A DNA stretch of 58,265 nucleotides from Paludibacteraceae bacterium (lineage in GTDB: Bacteria > Bacteroidota > Bacteroidia > Bacteroidales > Paludibacteraceae). This document shows positions 38,885 through 47,628 of this stretch, piece after piece. Location: the NCBI GenBank assembly GCA_017478225.1, contig JAFVDX010000026.1:1-58265 (forward strand), in the 5' to 3' direction. Each line of letters starts with the position of its first letter. The stretch's first letter is position 1. The position numbers were made by a program, and so were the translations under genes. Below the pieces are notes generated by a model. The model did not search any database, was not told the DNA's origin, and saw nothing but the letters and a program-made list of their open reading frames with translations.

Positions 38885-39691
38885 TTATGAAAGTGTTGTG
38901 GCATGGATTATTTGTATGGCATGGTCGGTGTTATGTGGGTCATGAGCGCGTATGATATTGGCGCCTTTAAGGATAGCAATAGTGTTAGCGGTGTTAGTGG
39001 CAAATGCTGCATTTTGGGGCGTGGTATGTAATGTTTTATATAGCATAGATTTATGTGATATTCCAGCCAATATTGGAAGAGAAAAATGTTTTAGTATATG
39101 TAGATTGTTGAGCAACAAGAAATTTTGCTCTATGGTCTTGTTAAATCCGAATCCCGGGTCAAGTATAATGTCTGTAATTTGGTGCTGCCTGAGAAGATTG
39201 ATTTTTTTGTTAAAGAAACTAAGGCAATCGCTTAGTATGTTTGCAGTTGGGTTAAGTGGCTCGTTGAAAGTTAGAATATATGCTTTTTTTTGTTGTTTAA
39301 GTAAGTTTAGCATTGTTTCGTCGGGGGCGCCTGAGATGTCATTTATTATGTCAATATTAAAGGTCTTAACAGTATTTAGTGCAACTTTTGATCGAAAGGT
39401 GTCTAAAGAAATGATAATATTGGGGTAATGTTTCCTTACAAGTGTTAGTGCGGGAATGAGGAGTTGGAGTTCTTGTTCTTCGGTAACAGGAGTTGAGTCA
39501 GGTCTTGTAGAACATGCTCCTATGTCAATTATTTGAGCGTGGTTCTGAATGGCATAATTGATAGTTTGCAGTATAAGTGCTTGATTTGCGTGAGTAGTAG
39601 AAAAAAAACTATCCGATGATAGATTTACGATTGCCATATTTAGCGGTTGACAGATAGGTAGTATGTATGAATTTAATTTAAGAGTGTGCAT
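38885..39691 (-). CDS. folP: Dihydropteroate synthase
   Basis: 268 residues from ATG 39691; a TTG nine bases earlier is less likely. Motifs: MAIVNLSSDSFF near the start, IDIGACSTRPDS near residue 55, and DPGFGFNK near 180. It joins p-aminobenzoate to the pterin and thus works two steps before FolC. Its coding strand is A/C-rich, in keeping with the minus strand in this part of the window. Confidence 0.92.
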   Translation of the reverse strand: MHTLKLNSYILPICQPLNMAIVNLSSDSFFSTTHANQALILQTINYAIQNHAQIIDIGACSTRPDSTPVTEEQELQLLIPALTLVRKHYPNIIISLDTFRSKVALNTVKTFNIDIINDISGAPDETMLNLLKQQKKAYILTFNEPLNPTANILSDCLSFFNKKINLLRQHQITDIILDPGFGFNKTIEQNFLLLNNLHILKHFSLPILAGISHKSMLYKTLHTTPQNAAFATNTANTIAILKGANIIRAHDPHNTDHAIQIIHATTLS

Positions 39692-39717
39692 GTGGTACAA
39701 GAAGCAATAATATGGTG

Positions 39718-39725
39718 CAAAATTA
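39718..39725 (-). promoter_or_regulatory. Likely -7 element for folP-cdaA
   Basis: TAATTTTG on the minus strand about 27 bases before the folP ATG. No good -33 TTTG is seen at the usual distance. Confidence 0.5.
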
Positions 39726-39852
39726 CAAAAAAAGAATAGAAGAAAGTGATTGAGATAGTGAAAAGTAGTGTTATAATGTATAAAAAATCAGCAAAAAACG
39801 CTTTTTTTTCAGTTTTTTATAAGAAAAATTAGTGTGTTTGTAAAAAAAATTG

Positions 39853-39860
39853 TAACTTTG
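39853..39860 (+). promoter_or_regulatory. Likely -7 element for the GldJ-like gene
   Basis: TAACTTTG, 34 bases before the start codon; a TTTG upstream (39837) is too close for a standard -33 element. Confidence 0.55.
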
Positions 39861-39894
39861 CGGGCTGAAATATCATTGTACAAAAATATATTGT

Positions 39895-41529
39895 ATGAAA
39901 GGACTAACAAAAATCGCATTATTTTCGCTTGTGGTGTTGAGTTTATTTGCTTGTAAGAAGAGCGATTTGAACACAAAGGTGTCAAACACAACAGGTTGGA
40001 ATTACTACGACCGTGGTACTACGAATTTTGAGGCTCTTGCCGGGACAATGGGGGTAACTCCGATAGGAACAATACCTATTCAGGGTGGTACTTTTATGGT
40101 AGGTGATAGGGATGAGTTTCTGACGGCGCCTCGTGATAGGAGTCAGCGTAGTGTGACAGTAAGTAGTTTTTACATGGACAAATACGAGGTTACGACTTTG
40201 AACTGGCGTGAGTATCGTCATTGGATGGAGATGGTATTTGGTCCTGTGGCTCCTGAATTGGTAAGGAAGATGTTGCCTGATTCAACAGTTTGGCGCGAGG
40301 CAATGGCATATAATGAGCCTTTGGTTGAAGAGTATTTCAACAATCGTGCTTTCAGTTATTATCCTATTGTAGGCGTAACATGGGATCAGGCTATGGCATA
40401 TTGCCGCTGGCGTACTGATAGAGTAAATGAGCGTGCTTTGTGGAGTGCGGGTGCAATACAGATGCCGCCATTTGAGGAATTGAAGCCAAGTAGTGATGAG
40501 GCTTATCGCGAAGAATGGGAGAACAGAACGGGATACTATATGGATGAGTTTGAGGTAGAGGGAGTGGATCCGGAAACAGGTGAGCAGACTACGATTACGA
40601 TGTTCCGTCCCCCATACGATTACATAAGAGACAAGTTTGTATTCAATACAGAGAAGTATTTGTATGATGGTACCTATCAGCCTGCAATGGGCAAGAATCC
40701 CAAGATGGATGCTTATGATAGTCCGCGAAAAGTAAATCGCCAAGATGGAATACTCGTAGTAGGTTATCGTTTGCCGACAGAGGCAGAATGGGAATTTGCT
40801 GCATACGCACCAATAGCAGGTGATGATGGCTTGACAATAGAGGGTAAGGTTTATCCATGGAGCGGTTATCATCCAAGAAATCTGACTGACAAACAGCGTG
40901 GTCAGATGCAGGCTAACTTCGTTAGAGGTAGGGGTGATATGATGGGTGTGAGTGGCGCTTTGAATGATAGTTATGTTGTTACTAACCCAGTTGATGCATT
41001 TGCTCCTAATGATTTTGGATTGTATAATATGGCAGGAAATGTGAACGAGTGGGTATTGGATGTTTATCGTGAGACAAGCAATGTTGAGACAAGCGAGTAT
41101 AACTCTTTCCGCGGAAATGTATATACCAAGCCAAAGAAAACAGATAATGGAGACGGCACTTATTCCTATACTTTGGATTCGCTTGGTGGGTTTGAGTTGG
41201 AGTATTCTGCAGAAGATGATATGCGTGGTTATAGGGATGGTGACTTGCAGTCGATGATTGTTACAAATTTCCCGCTTGATACAGCGACATATCCTGTTGA
41301 GGAGTTGATTGCTTTGTATAACTTGTCTAATTTGGAAGTAAAGGTAGATCCAACGGATGTGTTAGCACCGAAGATTTCCAACAAGTCGAGAGTATATAAA
41401 GGAGGTTCATGGCGCGATAGGATTTACTGGTTGAATCCTTCAACAAGACGCTATATGGATCAAGATAAATGTGCGAGCACAATTGGTTTCCGTTGTGCAG
41501 TATCTGCAATAGGTGATGAAATACGATAA
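39895..41529 (+). CDS. gldJ: GldJ/GldK-type lipoprotein with formylglycine-generating enzyme (SUMF1) fold
   Basis: 544 residues with a lipoprotein signal (VLSLFAC, Cys20). The SUMF1-like fold is marked by IPIQGGTFMVGDRDE near residue 62, YEVTTLNWREY near 98, VTWDQAMAYCRW near 160, GYRLPTEAEWEFAA near 290, NMAGNVNEWVLDVY near 380 and YKGGSWRDR near 500. In Bacteroidota such proteins are T9SS parts: GldK/PorK in the gldKLMN operon, or GldJ alone. No gldLMN follows, so GldJ is the better guess. It fits with the T9SS tail on the amylase. Confidence 0.7.
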   Translation: MKGLTKIALFSLVVLSLFACKKSDLNTKVSNTTGWNYYDRGTTNFEALAGTMGVTPIGTIPIQGGTFMVGDRDEFLTAPRDRSQRSVTVSSFYMDKYEVTTLNWREYRHWMEMVFGPVAPELVRKMLPDSTVWREAMAYNEPLVEEYFNNRAFSYYPIVGVTWDQAMAYCRWRTDRVNERALWSAGAIQMPPFEELKPSSDEAYREEWENRTGYYMDEFEVEGVDPETGEQTTITMFRPPYDYIRDKFVFNTEKYLYDGTYQPAMGKNPKMDAYDSPRKVNRQDGILVVGYRLPTEAEWEFAAYAPIAGDDGLTIEGKVYPWSGYHPRNLTDKQRGQMQANFVRGRGDMMGVSGALNDSYVVTNPVDAFAPNDFGLYNMAGNVNEWVLDVYRETSNVETSEYNSFRGNVYTKPKKTDNGDGTYSYTLDSLGGFELEYSAEDDMRGYRDGDLQSMIVTNFPLDTATYPVEELIALYNLSNLEVKVDPTDVLAPKISNKSRVYKGGSWRDRIYWLNPSTRRYMDQDKCASTIGFRCAVSAIGDEIR

Positions 41530-41546
41530 TAGATAATTACGTCAAA

Positions 41547-41584
41547 AAGGAAGCGCCTTCAATTGTTTGGAGGCGCTTTCTTTA
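41547..41584 (+). terminator. Terminator after the GldJ-like gene
   Basis: GAAGCGCCTtc..ggAGGCGCTTTC stem with T-rich end. Confidence 0.82.
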
Positions 41585-41596
41585 TGTGGGGAATTA

Positions 41597-41664
41597 GAAA
41601 TATCTTAGAGAACTGACTTAGAAGTTTTAGAGGATTTAGAGAACTTAGAAGTTTTAGAGAATAG
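41597..41664 (-). repeat. 9-bp repeat R4 (TTAGANNNN on the plus strand)
   Basis: Six to seven units (TTAGAGAAC, TTAGAAGTT, TTAGAGGAT, TTAGAGAAC, TTAGAAGTT, TTAGAGAAT) at 9-bp spacing between convergent genes. Same orientation as R1-R3 and R5. Confidence 0.8.
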
Positions 41665-41684
41665 ATACAACAAACAAAGTAAAA

Positions 41685-42347
41685 TTATGGTTCGGAGAGA
41701 AGGATTTTGCGATATGTTCTGTGAACTTTGTGTACATAATTGATTGTTTGTGCAGGATTGAATTGACCGAATCTAACAACTGAGTCGTTGGCGTATTGTT
41801 CATATTGAAGTTGTGCTAACCAGTATTCGGTGTTTCCGAACCATACGTATGCGGATCGTCCATGTTTCTTTGCCAATCTTCTTGCGTCCATAATATGTGC
41901 AGGTCCTGCATTGTAAGAGGCGAGAACGAAATTGATATTTTCTGCAGAGTCGGTGATGAAGGAGTATTTTTTTTGTAGGAATGCTATATATTCCACTCCT
42001 GCTCTAATATTATCTTGCGGAGAATATATAGTAGAGTCGTTGAGTCCGAATCGTTTGGCTGTTTTGGGCATGAGTTGCATAAGTCCTAATGCTCCTGAGG
42101 CGGAGCGAGCGTGCGGGTTGTAGTGTGATTCTTCGTAACAAAGAGCGGCAAGCATTTGCCATGGCCAATTGATGTTAGGCGCATATAGTTGGAAGTAATA
42201 AGCGTAGGGTATTTGTCCGGTGTATTCGTAGTTTTCTTCGGTAGTTTGCGGCTCTTGTGTTGGGGGATTGTTATAGAAACCAACTGCTCCTGATAAGATT
42301 AACAGGAGCAGTGAGAAGGCATAATATGCGTATTTATGCTTTTGCAT
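41685..42347 (-). CDS. Membrane-anchored lytic transglycosylase (SLT domain)
   Basis: 220 residues: one N-terminal membrane helix (about 9-24), a short linker, and a family 1 lytic transglycosylase domain. The catalytic Glu is most likely Glu73 in YEESHYNPHARS, with GALGLMQLMP after it and LASYNAGP near residue 145. It cleaves peptidoglycan glycan strands in the periplasm (MltF/Slt-like). It starts 3 bp after udk and is probably co-transcribed with it. Confidence 0.9.
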   Translation of the reverse strand: MQKHKYAYYAFSLLLLILSGAVGFYNNPPTQEPQTTEENYEYTGQIPYAYYFQLYAPNINWPWQMLAALCYEESHYNPHARSASGALGLMQLMPKTAKRFGLNDSTIYSPQDNIRAGVEYIAFLQKKYSFITDSAENINFVLASYNAGPAHIMDARRLAKKHGRSAYVWFGNTEYWLAQLQYEQYANDSVVRFGQFNPAQTINYVHKVHRTYRKILLSEP

Positions 42348-42350
42348 TGA

Positions 42351-42980
42351 TTAGTTTTCTGTTTGATTTTTCTCTGCGATTTGTTGTTTTACAAATTTTA
42401 CGAGCATATTTATAGCAACATTATTATGTCCGCCTTGTGGGATAATGATGTCTGCATATCTTTTGCAAGGTTCAATAAATTGCTGGTGCATAGGTTTAAG
42501 TATTCTTGAGTATCTCTCGATAACGGCTTCTGTGGTTCTGCCCCTTTCTACGATATCTCTTGAAATGACTCTGATAAGTCGGTCGTCAGCGTCTGCATCA
42601 ACAAATATCTTAACATCCATTTGTGAACGCAGTTTTTTATCGCAAAGGGTCATAATTCCCTCAATAATAACTACTTCTTTAGGTTCGATATGTATAGTTT
42701 CTTCTTGCCTTGTGCATGTGATGTATGAGTATGTGGGTTGCTCGATGGGTTGTCCTTCTCGTAGTTGTTTGATGTGTTTTTCGAGCAGTGGCCAATCGAA
42801 GGCATCGGGATGGTCGAAATTGATAAATTGCCTTTCTTCTACAGGCACATCGCTACTATCTTTGTAGTACGAGTCCAAAGGGATGACAACTACTTCTCCT
42901 TTAGGGAGTCGTTCTGTGAGTTTTCTGACCACCGTTGTTTTTCCCGAGCCGGTGCCGCCCGCAATGCCGATGATAAACAT
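42351..42980 (-). CDS. udk: Uridine kinase
   Basis: 209 residues: P-loop GGTGSGKTT at 8-16, then LDSYYKD near residue 36 and FDHPDAFDW near 55, all typical of Udk. It phosphorylates uridine and cytidine with NTP. Normal length. Confidence 0.94.
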   Translation of the reverse strand: MFIIGIAGGTGSGKTTVVRKLTERLPKGEVVVIPLDSYYKDSSDVPVEERQFINFDHPDAFDWPLLEKHIKQLREGQPIEQPTYSYITCTRQEETIHIEPKEVVIIEGIMTLCDKKLRSQMDVKIFVDADADDRLIRVISRDIVERGRTTEAVIERYSRILKPMHQQFIEPCKRYADIIIPQGGHNNVAINMLVKFVKQQIAEKNQTEN

Positions 42981-43120
42981 AAGTAAAAAGAATTATTATG
43001 GTTGAAGATATGTTATTTAACTGAAGTTTCCCACATCATATAATCAGCGAATTATGTTTTTCTTTATCTACAAATTTAAAGAATTAGACAAAAGACTTCG
43101 TTTTTCTATATTTTTAGGTT

Positions 43121-43180
43121 GTCAAAATTATCCAAAATTACCCAAAATTACCAAAAATTACCAAAAATTACCAAAAATTA
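43121..43180. repeat. Six 10-bp repeats (CCAAAAATTA), phased A tracts
   Basis: Six consecutive 10-bp units from GTCAAAATTA through three identical CCAAAAATTA copies, in the udk-potC gap. A tracts spaced by one helical turn give intrinsic DNA bending. No other signal was seen in 42981-43216. Confidence 0.8.
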
Positions 43181-43216
43181 AATTTAATTCTCTTAGATGT
43201 AGGAAAGTTTAGTTAT

Positions 43217-44077
43217 TTAATTTTTTTTTGCTTGTTTGTTGGCTCTGATATTTATGATAAGCAGAAGGATAAGCATAGTAACAAAGATGAGCGAGAAGAG
43301 CGGTCTTAGTTCAGGTGTGAGTCCTCCTTTGCGAGCGTCTGCATAAATAAAAGTGGATAGGGTGTCGAGTCCTCCTGAGCCTTTTGTGAAGAAAGTGACA
43401 CCAAAATCATCGATTGAGAGTGTTACAGAAAGGATGAATCCTGATAACATACCTGGCCATAATTCGGGCATCATAACTTTGCGTAATGCTTGGAAAGGAG
43501 TGGCACCGAGGTCAAGCGCTGCTTCGTAGATATTAGGATTCATTTTAGTTAGTCGGGGCATAACGGAAAGTACTACATAGGGTGTGCAAAATACCACATG
43601 TGCGATGATGACTGTAGTTAATCCTCGGCTTATGTTAAGAAAAACAAAGAGTAAGAAGAGAGATATACCTGTGAGTATGTCAGGGTTGATCATAGGTATG
43701 GAGTTGAGAAATTGTATGGCTCTGCGTTGTTGCTGCCTCATGTTGTAAATTCCAATGGCAGCAAGGGTTCCGAGCAAAGTAGAAAATGTAGCAGCGACTA
43801 TTGCGATGAGAAGGGTGTAGAAGAGTGAGTAGTAGAGATTGGGGTCAACATGGACTTGTGCTACATAGTCGTAGCCGGTGAATAGATTTTGATATAAGTC
43901 GAAAGTGAAACCTGTCCAATTGCCCAGGACTTTGGAACGGGTGAATGAAAAGATAATAATGAGTAGGATAGGTGCATAGAGAAAGACGATGAGCAACCAT
44001 AGGTATGCTTGCGCAAAGATACGCCTTGTAAGCAGATTGCGTTGTCTTTTTTTTGCTTCTATTTGTGAAGATTCCAT
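43217..44077 (-). CDS. potC: Spermidine/putrescine ABC transporter permease PotC
   Basis: 286 residues with six membrane helices and the permease EAA loop (EAALDLGATPFQALRKVMMPEL, about residue 170). Partner of PotB, 43 bp upstream. The potD binding-protein gene that normally follows is not here. Confidence 0.88.
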   Translation of the reverse strand: MESSQIEAKKRQRNLLTRRIFAQAYLWLLIVFLYAPILLIIIFSFTRSKVLGNWTGFTFDLYQNLFTGYDYVAQVHVDPNLYYSLFYTLLIAIVAATFSTLLGTLAAIGIYNMRQQQRRAIQFLNSIPMINPDILTGISLFLLFVFLNISRGLTTVIIAHVVFCTPYVVLSVMPRLTKMNPNIYEAALDLGATPFQALRKVMMPELWPGMLSGFILSVTLSIDDFGVTFFTKGSGGLDTLSTFIYADARKGGLTPELRPLFSLIFVTMLILLLIINIRANKQAKKN

Positions 44078-44120
44078 GTGATAACTAATGTTACGAGTGT
44101 TTGTAATAATTATGAAGTCT

Positions 44121-44924
44121 TTATAATAGTCCGTTCGTTTTAGTTTCGTTATCGTCTTGATTGCCGAAGAAACTGGTTAGTGAAATTATGATTAGCATGA
44201 TGAGTGATAGTGCTGCACCGTAGTTCCACATTGTCAGACCTCCTTCTCCGAATGCTCTTTGAATGAGTGAGCCGAAAAGAGTTATTTTGTTTCTGGTAAG
44301 CAATTCGGCGATAGCGAAGGTGCTAACTGTTGGCATAAAGACCATTATAATACCGCTATATATACCCGGTGCGGAAAGTGGCAGAATAACTTTAGTGAAC
44401 ACTTCTCTTTTGTTGGCTCCGAGGTCTCGTGCGGCTTCTATGAGCGAATAGTCCATTTTTTGGATGGTGTTGTAGATAGGATATATCATGAAAGGTAAGA
44501 AGTCATAACACATTCCGTAGAGCAATGCGCCTTCGCCTAATGGTATGGAGAACATATTGAAGAGTTCAACGGTAGCAAGTGTGCGCAGAAGAAAGTTTAT
44601 CCACATAGGTAGGATAAAAAGCATAGCCATCACTTGAGGGGTGTTAAATTCTGCAGTTGCCATTATATAGGCTGCGGGATACCCTAAAAGGAGGCAGATA
44701 AGTGTGGTTATGAAAGCAATAGCGATGGAGTAAATGAAGGTGTTGACCGCTTCTGTCGTATGGAAAAATTGGAGGAAATTGTTTATTGTGAAGTGGCGGT
44801 CAGGAGTGGTGAAGGCGTAAAAGATAATGAGAAACAGAGGCAGTACAACAAAGAGAATCAGAAAGAGCAGATACGGCCATGCCCATGTGCGACGGGAATC
44901 GAATATAGCAGTGAGTTTATTCAT
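44121..44924 (-). CDS. potB: Spermidine/putrescine ABC transporter permease PotB
   Basis: 267 residues with six membrane helices and EAA loop EAARDLGANKREVFTKVILPL near residue 165. In related genomes potA (ATPase) comes directly before it; here a promoter and a small inverted-repeat element lie there instead. The ATPase and binding protein must be encoded elsewhere if the transporter works. Confidence 0.88.
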   Translation of the reverse strand: MNKLTAIFDSRRTWAWPYLLFLILFVVLPLFLIIFYAFTTPDRHFTINNFLQFFHTTEAVNTFIYSIAIAFITTLICLLLGYPAAYIMATAEFNTPQVMAMLFILPMWINFLLRTLATVELFNMFSIPLGEGALLYGMCYDFLPFMIYPIYNTIQKMDYSLIEAARDLGANKREVFTKVILPLSAPGIYSGIIMVFMPTVSTFAIAELLTRNKITLFGSLIQRAFGEGGLTMWNYGAALSLIMLIIISLTSFFGNQDDNETKTNGLL

Positions 44925-44941
44925 TCTTTTTATGGATTTAT

Positions 44942-45140
44942 TTAATGGTGCTTCTAAAAATTGTTTTATGCTGATTTTGAATTTTATCTTGGTAGATTGT
45001 CGGCTTGAGTGAATAACAATGTTAGCATTGTGATCGGGTGAAAGTCAACAAGATACCAAAAGTAAACAAAATGCAGTATAAAAGAGCCCAAATTATATTA
45101 ATCGGGCAATTCTCAAAAGATGAGTAGTTTTTGCCTTTAA
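44942..45140 (-). mobile_element. MITE-like element, copy 1 (decayed)
   Basis: About 199 bp flanked by TTAA on both sides. Left end GTGCTTCTAAAAATT matches the inverted repeat of copy 2 at 47625; the right end has lost part of its repeat. The interior is closely similar to the reverse complement of copy 2 over its whole length (for example TTTATGCTGATTTTGA). It contains the hairpin ACAATG-TTAG-CATTGT. It carries no gene and lies in the potB leader. Confidence 0.8.
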
Positions 45141-45152
45141 TTAAAAATCGCA

Positions 45153-45183
45153 CAAAGGTACGATAAATTTTGTGAATGAGCAA
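45153..45183 (-). promoter_or_regulatory. Promoter of potBC
   Basis: On the minus strand TTG (45183-45181), 20-base spacer, TACCTTTG (45160-45153). Transcription would run through the MITE-like element before reaching potB, a leader of about 220 bases. Confidence 0.68.
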
Positions 45184-45191
45184 GTAAGATA

Positions 45192-45227
45192 AAAATAAAA
45201 AACAAGGTGCGATGAAATCACACCTTG
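45192..45227 (-). terminator. Terminator of rpsT
   Basis: On the minus strand CAAGGTGTGA pairs with TCGCACCTTG (one wobble), loop TTTCA, followed by a T-rich tail. It overlaps the potBC promoter. Confidence 0.82.
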
Positions 45228-45251
45228 CAAGGGATTATTTTATAGAATAAA

Positions 45252-45506
45252 TCAGGCGAGTTTGTTTACATAGCGAGCCAATTTTGATTTCAAGTTGGCT
45301 GCTTTGTTACGATGTATGATATTGCGTTTAGCAAGTTTATCAAGCATGCTACTTACTTTTGGGAGCATTTCTGTTGCTGCTTGTTTTTCGGATGTTTTAC
45401 GGAGGTCACGAACAGCATTACGCGCTGTCTTAGCATAATAGTGGTTGTGTAATTTCCGTTTCTCGGTCTGACGAATTCTCTTCAAAGATGATTTATGATT
45501 TGCCAT
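45252..45506 (-). CDS. rpsT: 30S ribosomal protein S20
   Basis: 84 residues, Lys/Arg-rich and all-helical, with the S20 start [21 protein letters not shown] and the [17 protein letters not shown] end. Binds 16S rRNA. Located 40 bp after tRNA-Glu on the same strand and probably co-transcribed with it. Confidence 0.95.
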   Translation of the reverse strand: MANHKSSLKRIRQTEKRKLHNHYYAKTARNAVRDLRKTSEKQAATEMLPKVSSMLDKLAKRNIIHRNKAANLKSKLARYVNKLA

Positions 45507-45546
45507 CTTGTTAGTTGTTTAGTTGTTTGATTTTTTTGTTAGTTAG

Positions 45547-45618
45547 TAGCCCATAGCAGAATCGAACTGCTCTTTCAAGAATGAAAATCTTGCGTCCTAG
45601 CCGATAGACGAATGGGCC
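45547..45618 (-). tRNA. tRNA-Glu (TTC)
   Basis: 72 nt on the minus strand, acceptor GGCCCAT/ATGGGCT with a G-T first pair, anticodon loop TTTTCAT giving TTC. Typical Glu D-arm (GTCTATCGGCTAGGAC). Confidence 0.9.
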
Positions 45619-45643
45619 AAAGCATTTTTGTGAAAAGCGGGTG

Positions 45644-45675
45644 CAAAGGTACGGCAAAAAAATTATATGCGCAAA
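45644..45675 (-). promoter_or_regulatory. Promoter of tRNA-Glu and rpsT
   Basis: Minus strand TTTG (45675-45672), 20-base spacer, TACCTTTG (45651-45644), within the shared stable-RNA context TTTGCCGTACCTTTGCACCC. Confidence 0.85.
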
Positions 45676-45712
45676 TGTTTTTGAAAAATTTTTTTAATTA
45701 TTAGAAAAATTG

Positions 45713-45720
45713 TAACTTTG
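45713..45720 (+). promoter_or_regulatory. Likely -7 element for mpl
   Basis: TAACTTTG, 115 bases before the mpl start. No clear TTTG at the -33 distance. Confidence 0.5.
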
Positions 45721-45834
45721 CGGCGCAATATAGATATAATTTTTACTATTGTTAGTGGGACTTTGGAAATATATCTAATGTAATTTATCAAGAAAAAGAG
45801 TCAAAATAAATTTGAAGATAAAATACATAAAAGT

Positions 45835-47196
45835 ATGAGAATACATTTTATAGCGATAGGTGGTGCTGCAATGCATAATTTAGCATTGGCGGTATCGGAA
45901 AAAGAAGGGTATGTGGTTACAGGAAGTGATGATGAGATATTTGATCCTGCTCGAAGTAGGTTGCAGGCTAAGGGTTTGCTGCCGAGTGAGATTGGTTGGC
46001 ATGCAGAAAAAATAACAAAAGATATAGATGCGGTGATTTTAGGAATGCATGCTCGTGAGGATAATCCTGAACTTATTCGTGCTAAGGAATTAGGTCTGAA
46101 AATATATAGTTTTCCTGAGTATCTGTATGAGCAGACAAAAGACAAGATAAGGATAGTGGTAGGAGGCAGCCATGGTAAGACTACAACCACTGCAATGATA
46201 CTATACGCTATGAAGAAGATGGGGATAGAGGCTGATTATATGGTAGGTGCTCAGATAGCAGGGTTTGAAAATATGGTTAGGTTGTCGGATACAGCAAAAT
46301 ATGCGGTGTTTGAGGGTGACGAGTATTTGACCTCGCCGTTGGATTTGCGGTCTAAGTTTCTTTTGTACCACCCACATATAGCCATTCTTACGGGTATTGC
46401 ATGGGACCATATAAATGTGTTCCCTACTTTTGATAGTTATGTAGATACTTTCAGAAAATTTGTAGGGCTTATTGAACCTAATGGTACATTTATTTATTTT
46501 GATGGAGATGAGAATCTGCGTAGCATAGCATCTAAAGCGCGTAAAGATATAGGACTAAGGCCATATAATACTCCTGAGTTTGTGGTTGAGGATGGTCAAA
46601 CGAGTGTTGTGGTAGATGGTGAGAAAATCAAGTTAAGCATATTTGGTCGGCATAACTTGCAAAACCTATGTGCGGCATGTAATGTGTTATGTGAATTGGG
46701 AATAGGGAAGAAAGAGTTTTTTGAGGCATTGTCTGATTTTACAGGTGCGAGCAATAGGTTAGAGAGAATAGTAGAATTGAAAGATAGGGTGGCGTTTAAG
46801 GATTTTGCTCATTCGCCATCGAAGTTGCGTGCTACGATAAATGCGGTAAGAGAACAATATCAGGGAAGAAAAATCGTTGCAGCGATGGAGTTGCATACAT
46901 TTTCTTCGTTAATGGCAGACTTTTTGCCACAATACAAGGGGTGTATGAGTGAGGCTGATATTGCCTTTGTATATTTTAACCCCAAGGTAGTTGAGCATAA
47001 GAGGTTGAAAGAGATAAGTGTGGAGCAAGTAAAGGAGGCGTTTGGAGGAGATGTGAGAGTATTTACATCGAGAGAAGAGTTGGAAGAAGCATTGTTAGGA
47101 GTCGATTATAAAGAGTCGGCGTTGTTGATGATGACTTCCGGCACATTTGATGGTATGGATATAAAACAATTTGCAACAAAACTATTAGAGAAATGA
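45835..47196 (+). CDS. mpl: UDP-MurNAc:tripeptide ligase Mpl
   Basis: 453 residues of the Mur-ligase family: GGAAMHNLA near the start (where MurC has GxGGxGM), P-loop GGSHGKTTT at 110-118, and ILTGIAWDHINVFPT near 185. The HSPSKLRATINAVR stretch and the absence of MurC-specific features indicate Mpl, which recycles the cell-wall tripeptide onto UDP-MurNAc. The dCMP deaminase gene follows after 3 bp. Confidence 0.9.
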   Translation: MRIHFIAIGGAAMHNLALAVSEKEGYVVTGSDDEIFDPARSRLQAKGLLPSEIGWHAEKITKDIDAVILGMHAREDNPELIRAKELGLKIYSFPEYLYEQTKDKIRIVVGGSHGKTTTTAMILYAMKKMGIEADYMVGAQIAGFENMVRLSDTAKYAVFEGDEYLTSPLDLRSKFLLYHPHIAILTGIAWDHINVFPTFDSYVDTFRKFVGLIEPNGTFIYFDGDENLRSIASKARKDIGLRPYNTPEFVVEDGQTSVVVDGEKIKLSIFGRHNLQNLCAACNVLCELGIGKKEFFEALSDFTGASNRLERIVELKDRVAFKDFAHSPSKLRATINAVREQYQGRKIVAAMELHTFSSLMADFLPQYKGCMSEADIAFVYFNPKVVEHKRLKEISVEQVKEAFGGDVRVFTSREELEEALLGVDYKESALLMMTSGTFDGMDIKQFATKLLEK

Positions 47197-47199
47197 TAT

Positions 47200-47628
47200 A
47201 TGGATAAAGAGAGAAAATTTGACGTGCGATATATGCAAATGGCGCGTATATGGGCAGAAAATAGTTATTGTGTAAGAAGAAAAGTGGGGGCGTTGTTGGT
47301 AAAGAATAATATGATTATTTCCGATGGATTTAATGGGACCCCCTCCGGCTTTGATAACAGATGTGAGGATGAGAATAATGTAAGTTTGCCGTATGTGTTG
47401 CATGCTGAAGCCAATGCTATAACCAAAGTGGCTCGATCTGGCAATTCTTCTGATGGCGCAACCTTATATATAACCGATTCGCCATGTATTGAATGTGCCA
47501 AACTGATAATACAAGCAGGAATAAAGCGAGTTGTGTATGGGCGTCATTATAGGCTCACTGATGGAATAGAGTTGCTTAAGAAAGCAGGTATAGAGGTGGA
47601 ATATCTTGAGACGGAAAATAAGAATTAA
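47200..47628 (+). CDS. Deoxycytidylate deaminase
   Basis: 142 residues of the zinc-dependent CDA fold: HAEANA at 68-73 (Zn His68, catalytic Glu70) and PCIEC at 95-99 (Zn Cys96 and Cys99), with the NGTPSGFDN substrate loop near 45 typical of dCMP deaminase/ComEB. It makes dUMP for thymidylate synthesis. Its stop codon (47626-47628) is inside the end of the MITE-like element, so the insertion lies exactly at the gene end. Confidence 0.9.
   Translation: MDKERKFDVRYMQMARIWAENSYCVRRKVGALLVKNNMIISDGFNGTPSGFDNRCEDENNVSLPYVLHAEANAITKVARSGNSSDGATLYITDSPCIECAKLIIQAGIKRVVYGRHYRLTDGIELLKKAGIEVEYLETENKN

Noticed and set aside
39895..41529. True formylglycine-generating enzyme
   Set aside because: The lipoprotein signal and the length and layout fit GldJ/GldK-type structural proteins, and no sulfatase gene is nearby.
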